Counted from the stretch's first letter, positions 26,612-35,916 are shown. The stretch: 64,000 nucleotides of DNA from Limnobacter sp. SAORIC-580 (GCF_013004065.1 NZ_CP053084.1:1178001-1242000), one strand, 5' to 3'. The notes: generated by a model not told the origin, from the letters alone. Translations and numbers: made by a program.

Positions 26612-28861
26612 TTAGAAACTCAAAATCACGTTAAACAGAAAGGAGTAAGGGTCCTTGTCTTCCGGAAACAATTCTTTGTAGCCCTTGCCAGGCAACAGCT
26701 TGGCAAACGACCCGTTCACCACAATATTTTGTGAGAAGAATGGTCGGTACTGAAAACCCACTGACGCATCAATGCCCAGGTCGGTGGAGGGAGGGCGCTG
26801 TTGTCGCAATGTGCCCAGCACATTGGTGTTGTCGAACTCAAGCTTGTTCAGGTTGGCCACCAAACGCAACTCGGGCAATACATCAATATCGGCACCAATA
26901 CCCACTAACAACAGCCCTGGGTTGATGAAATTCGATTGTCCCTGTTCTTTGCTTGAACGCAGGGAGGGCAACACGCCGTTTCGGCCTGACAAAGCCACTC
27001 CACCGCCGCCGATCAAAGGAATATTTTGACGGATGAAAAAGCTGGTGTCGGCCCCTGCAAATTGGGGGTTCTCAAAAATTGCATCGAAACCTTCGGCTTT
27101 GCCATCAAAGGGATCTTCATCACCCGATGCATACAGGAAACTGCCACGCAAGCGGAACCAGTCAAAGTCGCGCGACAATTCTGTGGCGTGAAAGAATGCA
27201 TCAATGTCTTGCTCGCGCTGGGCAAGCGGGTGCCTGTCTGTTTTACCCGTGGCGTAGTAGGTTGAAGTGGTAATGTTCATGCGGCCGTAGTGGCCATCAC
27301 CGCTGAACCCAAAATAATCCACATGGTAGCCAAACGGCTTTTGATCGCCCAGCGAGGAGGGCCGAGCGAGAAATCCGTTTGCGTCGAAGTAACGTTCACC
27401 GTCTTCATCGTTGCGGTTGTGGATGTAAGAAACCTGACTGGTGAAACCCAAAAACGGGAAGTCTTGCCGATACAGGTTGGCCACGAAAAAATCATCGTCA
27501 CGCAGGTCTTGCCGAATATCATTCAGACCACTGTTGGTGTCTTTTTCAACCCGCTTGAAATAGCCGATGTTGTACTGGTAAATGTTGTTGTTGCGGTTGC
27601 CGAACAGGCGAATGCCCATGGGCAGGTCTTGGAACAGAAAGCCCCGGAAGTCGCTGATGAATGGCTGAATACCTACACGCAAGCTGTCGAAATCGTAGCG
27701 ATCTGACACGTTGCGAAGGTGCACGTCGACAAATGCTTCCTGAATACCCACAAACCCTTCACGGCGAACATCGCCGGAAGAAGAGGCAATTTTCAGCAAG
27801 CGGTCTTCATTGACGCGCACATCGGTGTAGTTGAACACCGGTGTTAAACGGAACTCATAGTCGGGTGGTTTGAAAGTAGTGTTGCCTTTGGTCAACGACA
27901 AACTCACGATCAAGTTGTGGGCAAAAATCGATTGCTCACCATCACCGAAAATATTGGCCTGCCCACCAGTGGTGGATGTCGCTGGCGGTACAGGCACCGG
28001 GAAGTTGCGTTGCTCGTACAGCGTGTCGGCAATAATACCCAAGTTAAAAAACCAGTCGGGGCCCAGTGTGTTCTGCAACACGGGCAGGTCGCCCTTGATC
28101 ACGTTCTGGTTGTAGGGGTCGAACAAGGGAAACTTGAAACCCAGCGATTGCATAATTCGCCAGCGATCAGGCACTGCCACTGTTTCGCGTGGCAGGTTGG
28201 GCAAAGGTGGGGGCACCTGGCTCGGGTCGATCACGGGTATGGCAATGTCACGCGGCACAATGGGTGTGTCGCGGCCAGGAATGGCGCGCTGTACCTGCGG
28301 TGTTTGTGGAATGGTGTTGGGGACTATGCCCGGTGTGGCAGTGCTTGAAGGGCGTATGCCAGTGCCTGCTTTGTCTTGCAGCACATCGGCTGAAAATGCG
28401 CGGGGCGCAAATACGCCCAGCGATTGTTCACCGTACTGGCCGGTGCCTTGTTGCACCCAGCCGTCGGTGCTGCCCAGGAAGCCACCCAAGAGGCTGTCCT
28501 GAATACGAACCCTGTACCAGCCGTCTTTCTCTTCATAGGCATCGACCAACTGACCTTTGAAAAACTCGCCAATCGCGCGAGATTCCTTGTTGGGTTTTGT
28601 GTACACCACGCTTCGGTTGTCAAACACTTGCAGCAACACCAGCGGGCGTTCGGCGTTTTCAAGTTCCGTGGCTTCCGGAATACCCGCCACTTTCCGGGTA
28701 ACTTTCTCAACGGTTTCTGTCACCTGGGCAACAAGGTTGGGTTTTGTTTCGCTGCGAATATCCGCCCGAATTTGTGCAATTGCGGGCACGGGCAGCAAGC
28801 CAGCCAAAATCAGCCCGATGGCCAGTGGTTTCAAACGCATGATGTTGTTGTTTTTCTTCAT
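26612..28861 (-). CDS. SH3-domain outer-membrane beta-barrel protein of the multiheme operon
   Basis: A 749-residue exported protein. The start chosen is the ATG at 28861 (MKKNNNIMRLK), overlapping the upstream stop as ATGA; an ATG at 28873 is possible. The signal peptide ends AIAQ. A bacterial SH3-like module (about residues 85-150; RSVVYTKPNKESRAIGEFF, then GWYRVRI and DGWVQQ) is followed by a Pro-rich linker. The last 500 residues look like alternating strands ending in ILSF, the terminal Phe typical of BAM substrates. I infer a large porin. Its place between two large c-type cytochrome genes recalls porin-cytochrome conduits (MtrB/PioB type), but I see no direct family motif. SH3 could bind peptidoglycan. 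Confidence 0.75.
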   Translation of the reverse strand: MKKNNNIMRLKPLAIGLILAGLLPVPAIAQIRADIRSETKPNLVAQVTETVEKVTRKVAGIPEATELENAERPLVLLQVFDNRSVVYTKPNKESRAIGEFFKGQLVDAYEEKDGWYRVRIQDSLLGGFLGSTDGWVQQGTGQYGEQSLGVFAPRAFSADVLQDKAGTGIRPSSTATPGIVPNTIPQTPQVQRAIPGRDTPIVPRDIAIPVIDPSQVPPPLPNLPRETVAVPDRWRIMQSLGFKFPLFDPYNQNVIKGDLPVLQNTLGPDWFFNLGIIADTLYEQRNFPVPVPPATSTTGGQANIFGDGEQSIFAHNLIVSLSLTKGNTTFKPPDYEFRLTPVFNYTDVRVNEDRLLKIASSSGDVRREGFVGIQEAFVDVHLRNVSDRYDFDSLRVGIQPFISDFRGFLFQDLPMGIRLFGNRNNNIYQYNIGYFKRVEKDTNSGLNDIRQDLRDDDFFVANLYRQDFPFLGFTSQVSYIHNRNDEDGERYFDANGFLARPSSLGDQKPFGYHVDYFGFSGDGHYGRMNITTSTYYATGKTDRHPLAQREQDIDAFFHATELSRDFDWFRLRGSFLYASGDEDPFDGKAEGFDAIFENPQFAGADTSFFIRQNIPLIGGGGVALSGRNGVLPSLRSSKEQGQSNFINPGLLLVGIGADIDVLPELRLVANLNKLEFDNTNVLGTLRQQRPPSTDLGIDASVGFQYRPFFSQNIVVNGSFAKLLPGKGYKELFPEDKDPYSFLFNVILSF

Positions 28862-30825
28862 GGTGCTGGGCATACGTTTTGTTCACTGCTGTTGTTGAAC
28901 GGAGTTTGCGGGCACTGCACATACTTCAAAAATTCGCCTGAATTGGACAATTCATTGGCAGTCAGCAAGGTGGAGGGGAATGGGCGCATGGTACTGCCCA
29001 CAGCGGTTGCACCGTTGATCACGCCCAGGTAGCCAATCATGTCGTCCTGGTCCACGCCGTCACCGGACACACCAATTGCACCTACCAATGTGTCGCCTTT
29101 GTAAATCGGGAAACCTCCCGGGAAAATCTGCATACCATTGGCGAAACGGCCTTGTCGACCTGCGGGAATATTCACGTCGTCAACACAGGTGAGTGCGGCA
29201 GGGGGTGAGAACTGATTTGCTGCGCGCGTGGTCGCTGTCAGCGTACCCAATACCTTGTTGGTCACAATGTTCAATTGAAAGCCAACGTTGAAGGGGCTCC
29301 ATTGAGAGATTGGTGATGAAAGTGGGCCTGTTGGCGTACCCACCTCGCCGTCTGGAAAGTAAGGGCGGTGAACGTTGCCGATTGCGCGCGCCGAAAATGC
29401 CTTGCTGCCATTCAGGGAACTGGCCTGCCCGGTAAAAAACGTGTCCATTGCATTGGCAAATGCGGCATGGTTACCCGCATCAATTGCAGTAAAGTCAGTC
29501 AATGCCTCTGCTGAACTGAATGAAAGTGCCGAGCGCGCTTTTTGTACCGATACATCGGTGCCAAATATCGGTGCGTCTGACGAGCGAACCAAGCCTAGAA
29601 TATCTCCGTCAAGATCAACCACAGACACCGTGACTTCCGCTGGAGAACCCAAAGGATTTCTGATTTGCGCACGAGCGCGGTTCGCAATCTTCATTCCCTC
29701 GACCAAAATATTCTGCACCTCGGCTTGCGTCAGGTTCGCTCCGGCAGTCGGCGGAAAACGCACCGAGGTGTTGTCAGCGGGGTTGGTAATCAGGGTAAAT
29801 GTGTTCAGGCCATTGAAGGCTGGGGCGGTGGTCGCTACGTAACCGGATTGACTGGTGCCATAAGATGTTCCAGCAATTACACCCGCAGCTGTTTTGTAGC
29901 CTGTAACTGCCACGAAGTTTCCATTCCCGGCCAGCGCCGCCACGCCAGCCACTGCGGGTGTGGTGTTGGAGAACTGAAAGGTTTGGCCGTTTGCAGTAAT
30001 ACGATTTGCACGAATTTGAGCGGGCGCACGGAAAGCCTCTGGCAGGGCGGCAAATGCGATTTCTTCCTCAAGATCAACTTCATTGGTGAGGATGTCACGG
30101 TCCAGCCCGTACACGCCTTGTGTACCCGCATCGGTTGATGCAATCACGCCGATACCACCCACCACCCGGCCTTCCTGATAGATCGGAAAGCCACCAGGAT
30201 CTGCTGACAAACCAAGCGGTGAGCGTTTTGGTCCAATGGTCGCATTTTGTGAAAGCCACACATTCAGATCAGAGCAGGGAAGTTGGCTGAACTGCACGCC
30301 GTACAGTGGGCCGCTGGGCTGGCCTGTTTCCCCTGGTTGGAAAAATTCCTGAACAATTTGGCTGGCTGTACGGGTGCTGAATGCGTTCCCGGTTGAAGAC
30401 AGGTAGGCTCCGGTAATTGCTTTGGCAATGGCTGCCAATTCACTGGGTACAGGTGTGAATCCGTCCAGGCCCCTGCCATTGGCACCACTCAGTCCACTTG
30501 TGATAATTACGGATGGGCTGGAGTTGGTCATGCGATAAACGGCCAACACATTGCCGACACGATCGGTGACTGCGATGGTTGATTGCACACCTCGGGAAAT
30601 CGACGCCTGTACCGCGCGGGCCACAATGTCGTTAACCTCCGGGATGGACAAGCTTTGCGTGCCCAAAGGCTCAACATTGAAATTGGGTTCAGACGAGCTT
30701 CCACCGCCACCCCCGCCACCGCAAGACACCAAGATGAATGGTGTTGCAAGGCATACGGCCACTCCCATGGCCATTCTTCTTAATTGGGTTGCTGTGCCTG
30801 TCATGGCATTTGTGCGTTTGCGCAT
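28858..30825 (-). CDS. Lipoprotein with two GlcG/HbpS-like (DUF336) domains
   Basis: A 655-residue predicted lipoprotein: the leader ends in LVSC followed by a run of Gly and Ser, a plausible lipobox and flexible linker. Two copies of the GlcG/HbpS fold are seen, about residues 55-290 (IPEVNDIVARAVQASIS, then AVTDRVGNVLAVYRM) and 370-620 (LTQAEVQNILVEGMKIA, then SVVDLDGDILGLVRS). Each has the F-P-G-G-F-P-I-Y- or G-G-F-P-I-Y-like loop and a closing G-V-x-G-I-G/S-x-D motif. Proteins of this family bind heme or cobalamin-like ligands in some cases. Within a multiheme operon a heme-binding or redox-scaffold role is attractive but inferred. The 3' end overlaps the next gene. Confidence 0.82.
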   Translation of the reverse strand: MRKRTNAMTGTATQLRRMAMGVAVCLATPFILVSCGGGGGGGSSSEPNFNVEPLGTQSLSIPEVNDIVARAVQASISRGVQSTIAVTDRVGNVLAVYRMTNSSPSVIITSGLSGANGRGLDGFTPVPSELAAIAKAITGAYLSSTGNAFSTRTASQIVQEFFQPGETGQPSGPLYGVQFSQLPCSDLNVWLSQNATIGPKRSPLGLSADPGGFPIYQEGRVVGGIGVIASTDAGTQGVYGLDRDILTNEVDLEEEIAFAALPEAFRAPAQIRANRITANGQTFQFSNTTPAVAGVAALAGNGNFVAVTGYKTAAGVIAGTSYGTSQSGYVATTAPAFNGLNTFTLITNPADNTSVRFPPTAGANLTQAEVQNILVEGMKIANRARAQIRNPLGSPAEVTVSVVDLDGDILGLVRSSDAPIFGTDVSVQKARSALSFSSAEALTDFTAIDAGNHAAFANAMDTFFTGQASSLNGSKAFSARAIGNVHRPYFPDGEVGTPTGPLSSPISQWSPFNVGFQLNIVTNKVLGTLTATTRAANQFSPPAALTCVDDVNIPAGRQGRFANGMQIFPGGFPIYKGDTLVGAIGVSGDGVDQDDMIGYLGVINGATAVGSTMRPFPSTLLTANELSNSGEFLKYVQCPQTPFNNSSEQNVCPAP

Positions 30826-30858
30826 CGACTTCTAACTCGCTCATCTTTGTTTTTCAAT

Positions 30859-30881
30859 GGACTTGCTTGCCTGCAAAGTCC
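30859..30881 (-). other. Intercistronic hairpin in the cytochrome operon
   Basis: In the 104-bp gap between the decaheme gene and the lipoprotein gene, GGACTT at 30859-30864 can pair with AAGTCC at 30876-30881 around an 11-base loop. There is no T-run after it on the minus strand, so it is not a normal terminator. It could be an RNA processing or stability element, or chance. Confidence 0.25.
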
Positions 30882-30929
30882 CCAGTTCACTGCTGGTCTG
30901 TCTACTCAAGCTACTGCGTCGAATGGCGA

Positions 30930-32396
30930 TTACTTCACTGCCACTTCTTTGTTATGAATATGGTATTCGTGGCACACGCCACAGTCTGACTGAACTTTGT
31001 TGAGCACGGGTTTACTGCCCGCATGACAAGTTTGACAACCTTCAATTGCGGGCATCAGTACATCACTGGCTTCTTCGGATTTGGCCGCTTTGTGACAACT
31101 GTCACAACTTTCAAAGGCGTGTGCCTGGTGGTCGAATTTGGCCATGGGCATCCACGGGTGGGCAGGATTGATCTCGGCAATCTCGTACTGTGGCATTCTG
31201 GAGCCAGAGGTTTTCGTATTGCCCAGACCATCCACGGCTTTTACTTCGTGACATACCGAACATGCGGTGTTCTCAAACAACTCCGCTGTGGCAAAAGCAG
31301 CCTGCGCACGTGGGTTTCCGCTCAGGTTTCGCAGGTTGGATCGATTCGGGTCTTTCTCGCCAGGGCGCGCCCGTAAAACAGCGCGTTGCGCATTTACCCT
31401 GTTCCGTTCTTCAGGGTGAAGTGCCAGATAACTGTAAAACTCTTCAACGGTGCTCAGCACTGCATCGACTGGGCCGTGGGGAACCTGTCGATCAGGCAAA
31501 GCAGGCTCAAAACTCAGTTTGTGACATTCCTGGCAGTGGCTTTCCATACTGAGTGTTTTAAACCCTGTAGCTGTATCCGCTGGCTCGTGACAGTTGGCGC
31601 ATTCCATCACAACCTTCTTGCTCGGGCTGTCAATGCCCTTGGGGTCGAGATGAATGTCGTGGGGGAATTTCAGGCTGGTTTTCTCGGTAATGGGTGTGTT
31701 TGCCACCATCCGAATTCGGCGCAAATCACTGGGTTCCGGACCAGTAGCCACTGTGATTCTGAATGCTGGGTGTTTGTCTGCGGCAAAGTCGTTGACTGCC
31801 AATGTTTCAGTTTTGGGCGCCACAGTTTTAATATCTGCATGGCAAGCCGCGCAGTCGGTGCCCACAAAATGTTTGTTTTGTTCTGCAAGGCTTTCGCGCC
31901 CTTTGTGGTCTCGATGGCAGCTTGCGCAGCGGCCTTCCTCAAATGAGGTGTCGGGCAGCGTTTGCTCGGTCACATGCAGACCCATATTGCTGTGGCACAC
32001 CAAGCAGTTTTCGTCTTTCACTCTTGAGAAATTACCGGTATGACAAGCTTGGCAGTCGCCTTCCAGATTCGAGTGCGCTGAGGCCAACGGGCCCGGGTTC
32101 CAGATTGAATCGAGTGCCAGTGCCGTGGTGTTTCTCGTGCTTGAAACCTGGGTACTTTGAAGGCTTGGGTGCGCATTTACCGGCAATTGGTCGGCAGGCA
32201 CAGTTTGCGTCTTTTCGTCAGAGCCTTTGGACTCAAAGCCAAACAGCTCAGGTGCTTGCATGGCCACTAAAGGCAAAACAAAGAACGCAAAGAGAATGGG
32301 TACGAAAAATATCCAGGACAGGGGGCGCTTTAGCCCCAAGGGTTTTTGTAATGCCTGTTGCTCACGTTGAAGCGGGCTTTTTTCTTGTTCGGCCAT
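30930..32396 (-). CDS. Membrane-anchored decaheme cytochrome c (cytochrome c3/doubled-CXXCH type)
   Basis: A 488-residue protein with a short cytoplasmic N-terminus, one transmembrane anchor (about residues 28-46, SWIFFVPILFAFFVLPLVA) and a periplasmic domain with ten CXXCH sites (CQACH, CLVCH, CASCH, CAACH, CANCH, CQECH, CSVCH, CDSCH, CQTCH, CGVCH). Additional His residues available as distal ligands fit bis-His c3-like hemes. It begins 6 bp after the stop of the b-type-like membrane protein, so the two may form a membrane module that takes electrons from quinol. No catalytic (NrfA- or Hao-like) motif is seen, so it is probably an electron carrier. Confidence 0.9.
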   Translation of the reverse strand: MAEQEKSPLQREQQALQKPLGLKRPLSWIFFVPILFAFFVLPLVAMQAPELFGFESKGSDEKTQTVPADQLPVNAHPSLQSTQVSSTRNTTALALDSIWNPGPLASAHSNLEGDCQACHTGNFSRVKDENCLVCHSNMGLHVTEQTLPDTSFEEGRCASCHRDHKGRESLAEQNKHFVGTDCAACHADIKTVAPKTETLAVNDFAADKHPAFRITVATGPEPSDLRRIRMVANTPITEKTSLKFPHDIHLDPKGIDSPSKKVVMECANCHEPADTATGFKTLSMESHCQECHKLSFEPALPDRQVPHGPVDAVLSTVEEFYSYLALHPEERNRVNAQRAVLRARPGEKDPNRSNLRNLSGNPRAQAAFATAELFENTACSVCHEVKAVDGLGNTKTSGSRMPQYEIAEINPAHPWMPMAKFDHQAHAFESCDSCHKAAKSEEASDVLMPAIEGCQTCHAGSKPVLNKVQSDCGVCHEYHIHNKEVAVK

Positions 32397-32402
32397 GTTC
32401 GC

Positions 32403-33218
32403 TTACCAGTAAATAAAAACAGACAGCACGTGCGTAATCAACGCCGCCAGAAGGCCAAATGACAATGGAACGTGGATGGATAGCCACAGCTCAAGCCAGT
32501 ACCGTAAGTGGTAATAACGGCGCAATTGTTTCAAGGCGCGCAATCGCTGCACCTGGTTTCTGTACAGGTCAGAGAGGTTGTCAGCCTGCGTCATTTCCCG
32601 CTGCAGATAATTGACAGCATTCTCGGTGGCGCAGTCTTTAACATTCCCCCTGCGTTGGCTTTTGCGATTGGGGTAAATGCTTTGTTTGAGTGAAGCAGCG
32701 ATAACACGCCCGACCATATCAGCTACATTCTTAAGCTGTTTTTGTGCCTCGCGGTCGAGGGTTTGAATTTGTTCCACTATTTGTTCGGGACTTTGGCGAT
32801 TTAGAACGTTCGACATTTCAGTGGGATAACGCAAATAAAAACTGAGTCCCCAAACACCTGTGCCAATGGTTGCCATGGTCAGCACATACGCCAACGAATG
32901 CACGTTCCAGCCAATCTGAAAGCCGGTGTGCAATGTTGCTACCACCGACAAAGCCAAGCCCAAATAAATATGTGCGGATACCCAGCCGCGTAGGTTGCCT
33001 GTTTCGTTGGCGTACTGGCGCTTGCGTACACCAAACCACATCAGCCAAACAATGAGTAGGGCACCAATTGTTCCCAGGGTATAGCCCAGCCAGGTTCCGC
33101 CATTGGCATTGATTCTTGGTTGATCGAAAAGGTAGGCAAACGATGAAATGAGCGTCAGCAGCAAGGCCCATTTCAGGAAAACAAATCGTTTGTAGTTGAA
33201 CAGGTTGTCCTGAATCAT
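32403..33218 (-). CDS. Polytopic membrane protein, putative b-type cytochrome
   Basis: A 271-residue inner-membrane protein with about five or six hydrophobic helices: about 15-30, 42-62, 80-97, 108-128 and a final pair at about 232-270. Histidines are placed inside helices as expected for heme b ligands: SAHIYLGLALSVVATLHTG and SIHVPLSF with ITHVLSVF. A charged, coiled-coil-like stretch (about 140-220) lies between helices and is likely cytoplasmic. It resembles ferric reductase/cytochrome b561-like proteins in general features, not in a precise family. As the first gene of the cytochrome operon it may connect the quinone pool to the decaheme cytochrome encoded next. Function is inferred. 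Confidence 0.65.
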   Translation of the reverse strand: MIQDNLFNYKRFVFLKWALLLTLISSFAYLFDQPRINANGGTWLGYTLGTIGALLIVWLMWFGVRKRQYANETGNLRGWVSAHIYLGLALSVVATLHTGFQIGWNVHSLAYVLTMATIGTGVWGLSFYLRYPTEMSNVLNRQSPEQIVEQIQTLDREAQKQLKNVADMVGRVIAASLKQSIYPNRKSQRRGNVKDCATENAVNYLQREMTQADNLSDLYRNQVQRLRALKQLRRYYHLRYWLELWLSIHVPLSFGLLAALITHVLSVFIYW

Positions 33219-33347
33219 GTGTTCAGCGCCTAGGCGAATGGTCAGAGGTAATGCTGCTCAGGGTTTACGCTTAATTCTGTATAGCCGTTAATGTTACGTG
33301 ATGATTGGTGATGTTAGTATCCCTACTTCATGTCTGGGGGTTAACAA

Positions 33348-34595
33348 TTGAGTCTTGACGTGGCCTTTGTCGGCTTTATCTTCCTGTTTTTCCTAGTATT
33401 TTGCCTGTATTTTGCGTGGAAAGGATTTTTTTTCTCCAATGATCAAAAAACCACGAATGAGGTAGGGTCTCTGGAAGAAAGCCCTGAGTGGCGGGCTTTT
33501 TTGAACCGGCGCCAGGAAATCGAAACAGACCCCACGCTCGACACTTCCAGTAAACAGGTATTGATCGACAATTGGCTAACCATGGCCAGCGAGAGCAAGC
33601 CGCACATGGCTTCGGCCGCAGTTTCTCCCCTTCGTCCGTCTTGGGCGCGACCAAATACCATGTCATGGTTGATCGTGGCCAGTTTGGGGTTTGCAGTTTT
33701 GTTTACCTACCTCATTGGTGCAATACATCCCGGTGCGTTGAAATGGCCTGAAGCGAACTCTGTGAATGCGCTTGCGCCCAGTGTTGATCAATCAGTGGTT
33801 GTTTCCGCCGGGCATCCTGGCGATGGTGCCAGTCTCGAGGACCGGCTTGCGGGCTTGCAAGTAAGGCTTGCGCAGCAGCCTGATGATTTGAGTGGTTGGG
33901 TACTGCTGGCACGAACACATGCCTCCATGTCCAATTACCTTGAAAGTGCGAATGCTTTGAAAAAAGCGCTGGAATTAACGCCAGGGCATCCAGACATTCT
34001 TGCGGATCTGGCTGACATGACCGCGATGGCACAGGGAAGGCAACTGGCAGGTGAGCCCGAAACTTACATTGCAGCTGCGCTGCAAAGCGATCCCCGCCAC
34101 GAAAAGGCGCTTGCCTTGGCTGCAAGTGCAGCGGAGCAAGCCGGTGACAATGACAAAGCGCAGGTGTACTGGCAATTGCTTAGCCAGGTTCAGCAAGCCA
34201 GTTTGAAAAATTCAAACCCAACGCCCGAGGACATTCTCACTTCCGTGAACGTCACTATTCCCGAGGCAGCCTTAAGTAGCTTGAAAGAAAACTCTGCACT
34301 GTTTGTTTTCTTAAAGGCGCAGCCTGGCCCTGGCATGCCCTTGGCTGTGGTTCGTGTACCCGCATCTCAATTGACGGTGGGTGAACAGGCTGTGCGAATA
34401 GGGCCAGGTGACTTTATCCAGGAGGGTGGCGTTGCAGCCATGCCCGACACGGTTCATATTCAAGCACGTTTGTCGATTCAAGGCATGGCCCAAACTGGTA
34501 TGGGTGATATCGAGTCAAGTTGGCAAACGCTTCCCCGCAATCAACTCGCTTCAGGTGTGGATTTAAGTTTGCCGGAACTTACGGCCAATCGATGA
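33348..34595 (+). CDS. ccmI: Cytochrome c maturation protein CcmI (TPR-containing apocytochrome chaperone)
   Basis: A 415-residue inner-membrane protein with two transmembrane segments (about 5-25 and 105-127) around a cytoplasmic loop (SPEWRAFLNRRQEIETDP). A periplasmic TPR region follows (about 160-290; LEDRLAGLQVRLAQQPDDL, SGWVLLARTHASM, NALKKALELTPGHPDIL), then a C-terminal beta domain as in CcmI/CycH. CcmI holds apocytochrome c for heme ligation. The start is TTG at 33348 with a GGGGG stretch ahead. Its position first in the operon is unusual, as it normally comes last. It overlaps the next gene by ATGA and is divergent from the multiheme operon. Confidence 0.87.
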   Translation: MSLDVAFVGFIFLFFLVFCLYFAWKGFFFSNDQKTTNEVGSLEESPEWRAFLNRRQEIETDPTLDTSSKQVLIDNWLTMASESKPHMASAAVSPLRPSWARPNTMSWLIVASLGFAVLFTYLIGAIHPGALKWPEANSVNALAPSVDQSVVVSAGHPGDGASLEDRLAGLQVRLAQQPDDLSGWVLLARTHASMSNYLESANALKKALELTPGHPDILADLADMTAMAQGRQLAGEPETYIAAALQSDPRHEKALALAASAAEQAGDNDKAQVYWQLLSQVQQASLKNSNPTPEDILTSVNVTIPEAALSSLKENSALFVFLKAQPGPGMPLAVVRVPASQLTVGEQAVRIGPGDFIQEGGVAAMPDTVHIQARLSIQGMAQTGMGDIESSWQTLPRNQLASGVDLSLPELTANR

Positions 34596-35914
34596 TGCAT
34601 ATTTCACTCTTCGCCACTCGCCTGCAAGTTAGAACGCAGGCACTGGAAGCAGCTGGTGTGGTGTTGTCCGGTCCAATCGGATTTGAATTAATGCCGGGTG
34701 AGATCAATGTGATTCGTGGTGGAAACGGCGTTGGAAAGTCGACCTTGCTGAGGTTGATGAGTAATGCGTTGCCCGGCCAGTGTGTTTTGTTCAAGCCCGA
34801 GTTTGGCCTGCGCGATGAATTGTTGGTCCATACACATCTGCAGATTGTGTTGGATCATTTGGGCGTTGACAGTGCCCAAATTGAACCGTTGCTTGACATG
34901 GTAGGGTTGGCCAATTGGCAATACGAGCGAATTGGAACCCTGTCCTCAGGGCAACGTGCACGTTTGGGTCTGTGTACCTTGATGGCTGGGCAGTTCAGGG
35001 TGTGGTTGCTCGATGAGCCTTTGAATGCACTGGACCACCAAGGCGTTGCAACATTGGCCAGGGTGTTGGCCGCGCATTTACAGCGGGGTGGCATTGTACT
35101 GATGGCCACACATGTGGATGCATCGGTATTAACACAGCACTTGGCGGGCGTCTCCGTGAAAGAAGGCAGGATTGACCAGGGGGCCTTGATCGGAGATTTC
35201 TCAACGGATGCTGGCGTGGGTGATGCTTGTACTCAAGCAATCGAGCAGGCCGCAAAAGTCAATTTGCGTGCATTGCTCAAACGAGATTGGGCGGTGGCTT
35301 TGGGCAATCCACAAGCCCTGTTGTGGGGTGCTTTGTTTCACTGGATGGTGTTGAGTTTTTTTGGAATCGGGCTTGGAAAGCCAAGCGCCGAATTTGCACA
35401 GGTGGCCGTGTGGGTCAGCTTGTTGCTCGCATTGATGTTGGGTGCCAAAGACTGGTTTGCAGACGATCACCGCACAGCTTGGCTTGGTTTTGTATCAGGC
35501 CTTAATCCCGATAATATCGCTTTGTATTGGTTGGTGAGGGTTATATTTTTGGTGCTGTGCCAAGTGACCGTGCTGGTACCTGTTACTGGTCTGGTGGCGT
35601 TACAACTGGGTTTGCACGCCACGCAAACCTTCGACTTGGCCTTGGCTTTGAGCCTGGGTATTTGGGCTGTGGCACCTGTGTTGGGATTGATTGCCCTGTT
35701 GGTGATGTTGACCCGCGGTGGTGCAGTTCTGGTCTATTTGTTGGCTTTGCCATTGTTGGTCCCGGTTCTAATTTTTGGGCTTGAGGCCAGTCAGGCCAAT
35801 GGCTTGGGTCGCAGTGCAATTGCACCGCTCGCTGTGCTTGCGAGTGTGGGAATGTTGGGTTATTTGCTCGGGCCTTTTGTGGCCAAGCGCCTTGTTGGTT
35901 TAATACAGGAATAG
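34592..35914 (+). CDS. ccmAB: Heme exporter CcmA-CcmB fusion (ABC ATPase fused to membrane subunit)
   Basis: A 440-residue fusion. Residues 1-215 are CcmA, an ABC ATPase: Walker A GGNGVGKSTLL (about 43-53), signature LSSGQRARLGL, Walker B VWLLDEPLNALD and H-loop MATHVD. Residues about 225-440 are CcmB, with six hydrophobic helices starting LLKRDWAVALGNPQALLWG. In most bacteria these are two genes (about 205 and 220 residues), so the length and continuous frame point to a true gene fusion. With CcmC it delivers heme to CcmE. The start is ATG at 34592, overlapping the ccmI stop (ATGA). The reading frame is open across the junction near 35240, with no stop or restart needed. Confidence 0.93.
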   Translation: MMHISLFATRLQVRTQALEAAGVVLSGPIGFELMPGEINVIRGGNGVGKSTLLRLMSNALPGQCVLFKPEFGLRDELLVHTHLQIVLDHLGVDSAQIEPLLDMVGLANWQYERIGTLSSGQRARLGLCTLMAGQFRVWLLDEPLNALDHQGVATLARVLAAHLQRGGIVLMATHVDASVLTQHLAGVSVKEGRIDQGALIGDFSTDAGVGDACTQAIEQAAKVNLRALLKRDWAVALGNPQALLWGALFHWMVLSFFGIGLGKPSAEFAQVAVWVSLLLALMLGAKDWFADDHRTAWLGFVSGLNPDNIALYWLVRVIFLVLCQVTVLVPVTGLVALQLGLHATQTFDLALALSLGIWAVAPVLGLIALLVMLTRGGAVLVYLLALPLLVPVLIFGLEASQANGLGRSAIAPLAVLASVGMLGYLLGPFVAKRLVGLIQE

Positions 35915-35916
35915 TG

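Noticed and set aside
33219-33347. FNR or CRP site between the cytochrome and ccm operons
   Set aside because: No TTGAT-N4-ATCAA or TGTGA-N6-TCACA match could be found by eye, only single half-sites.
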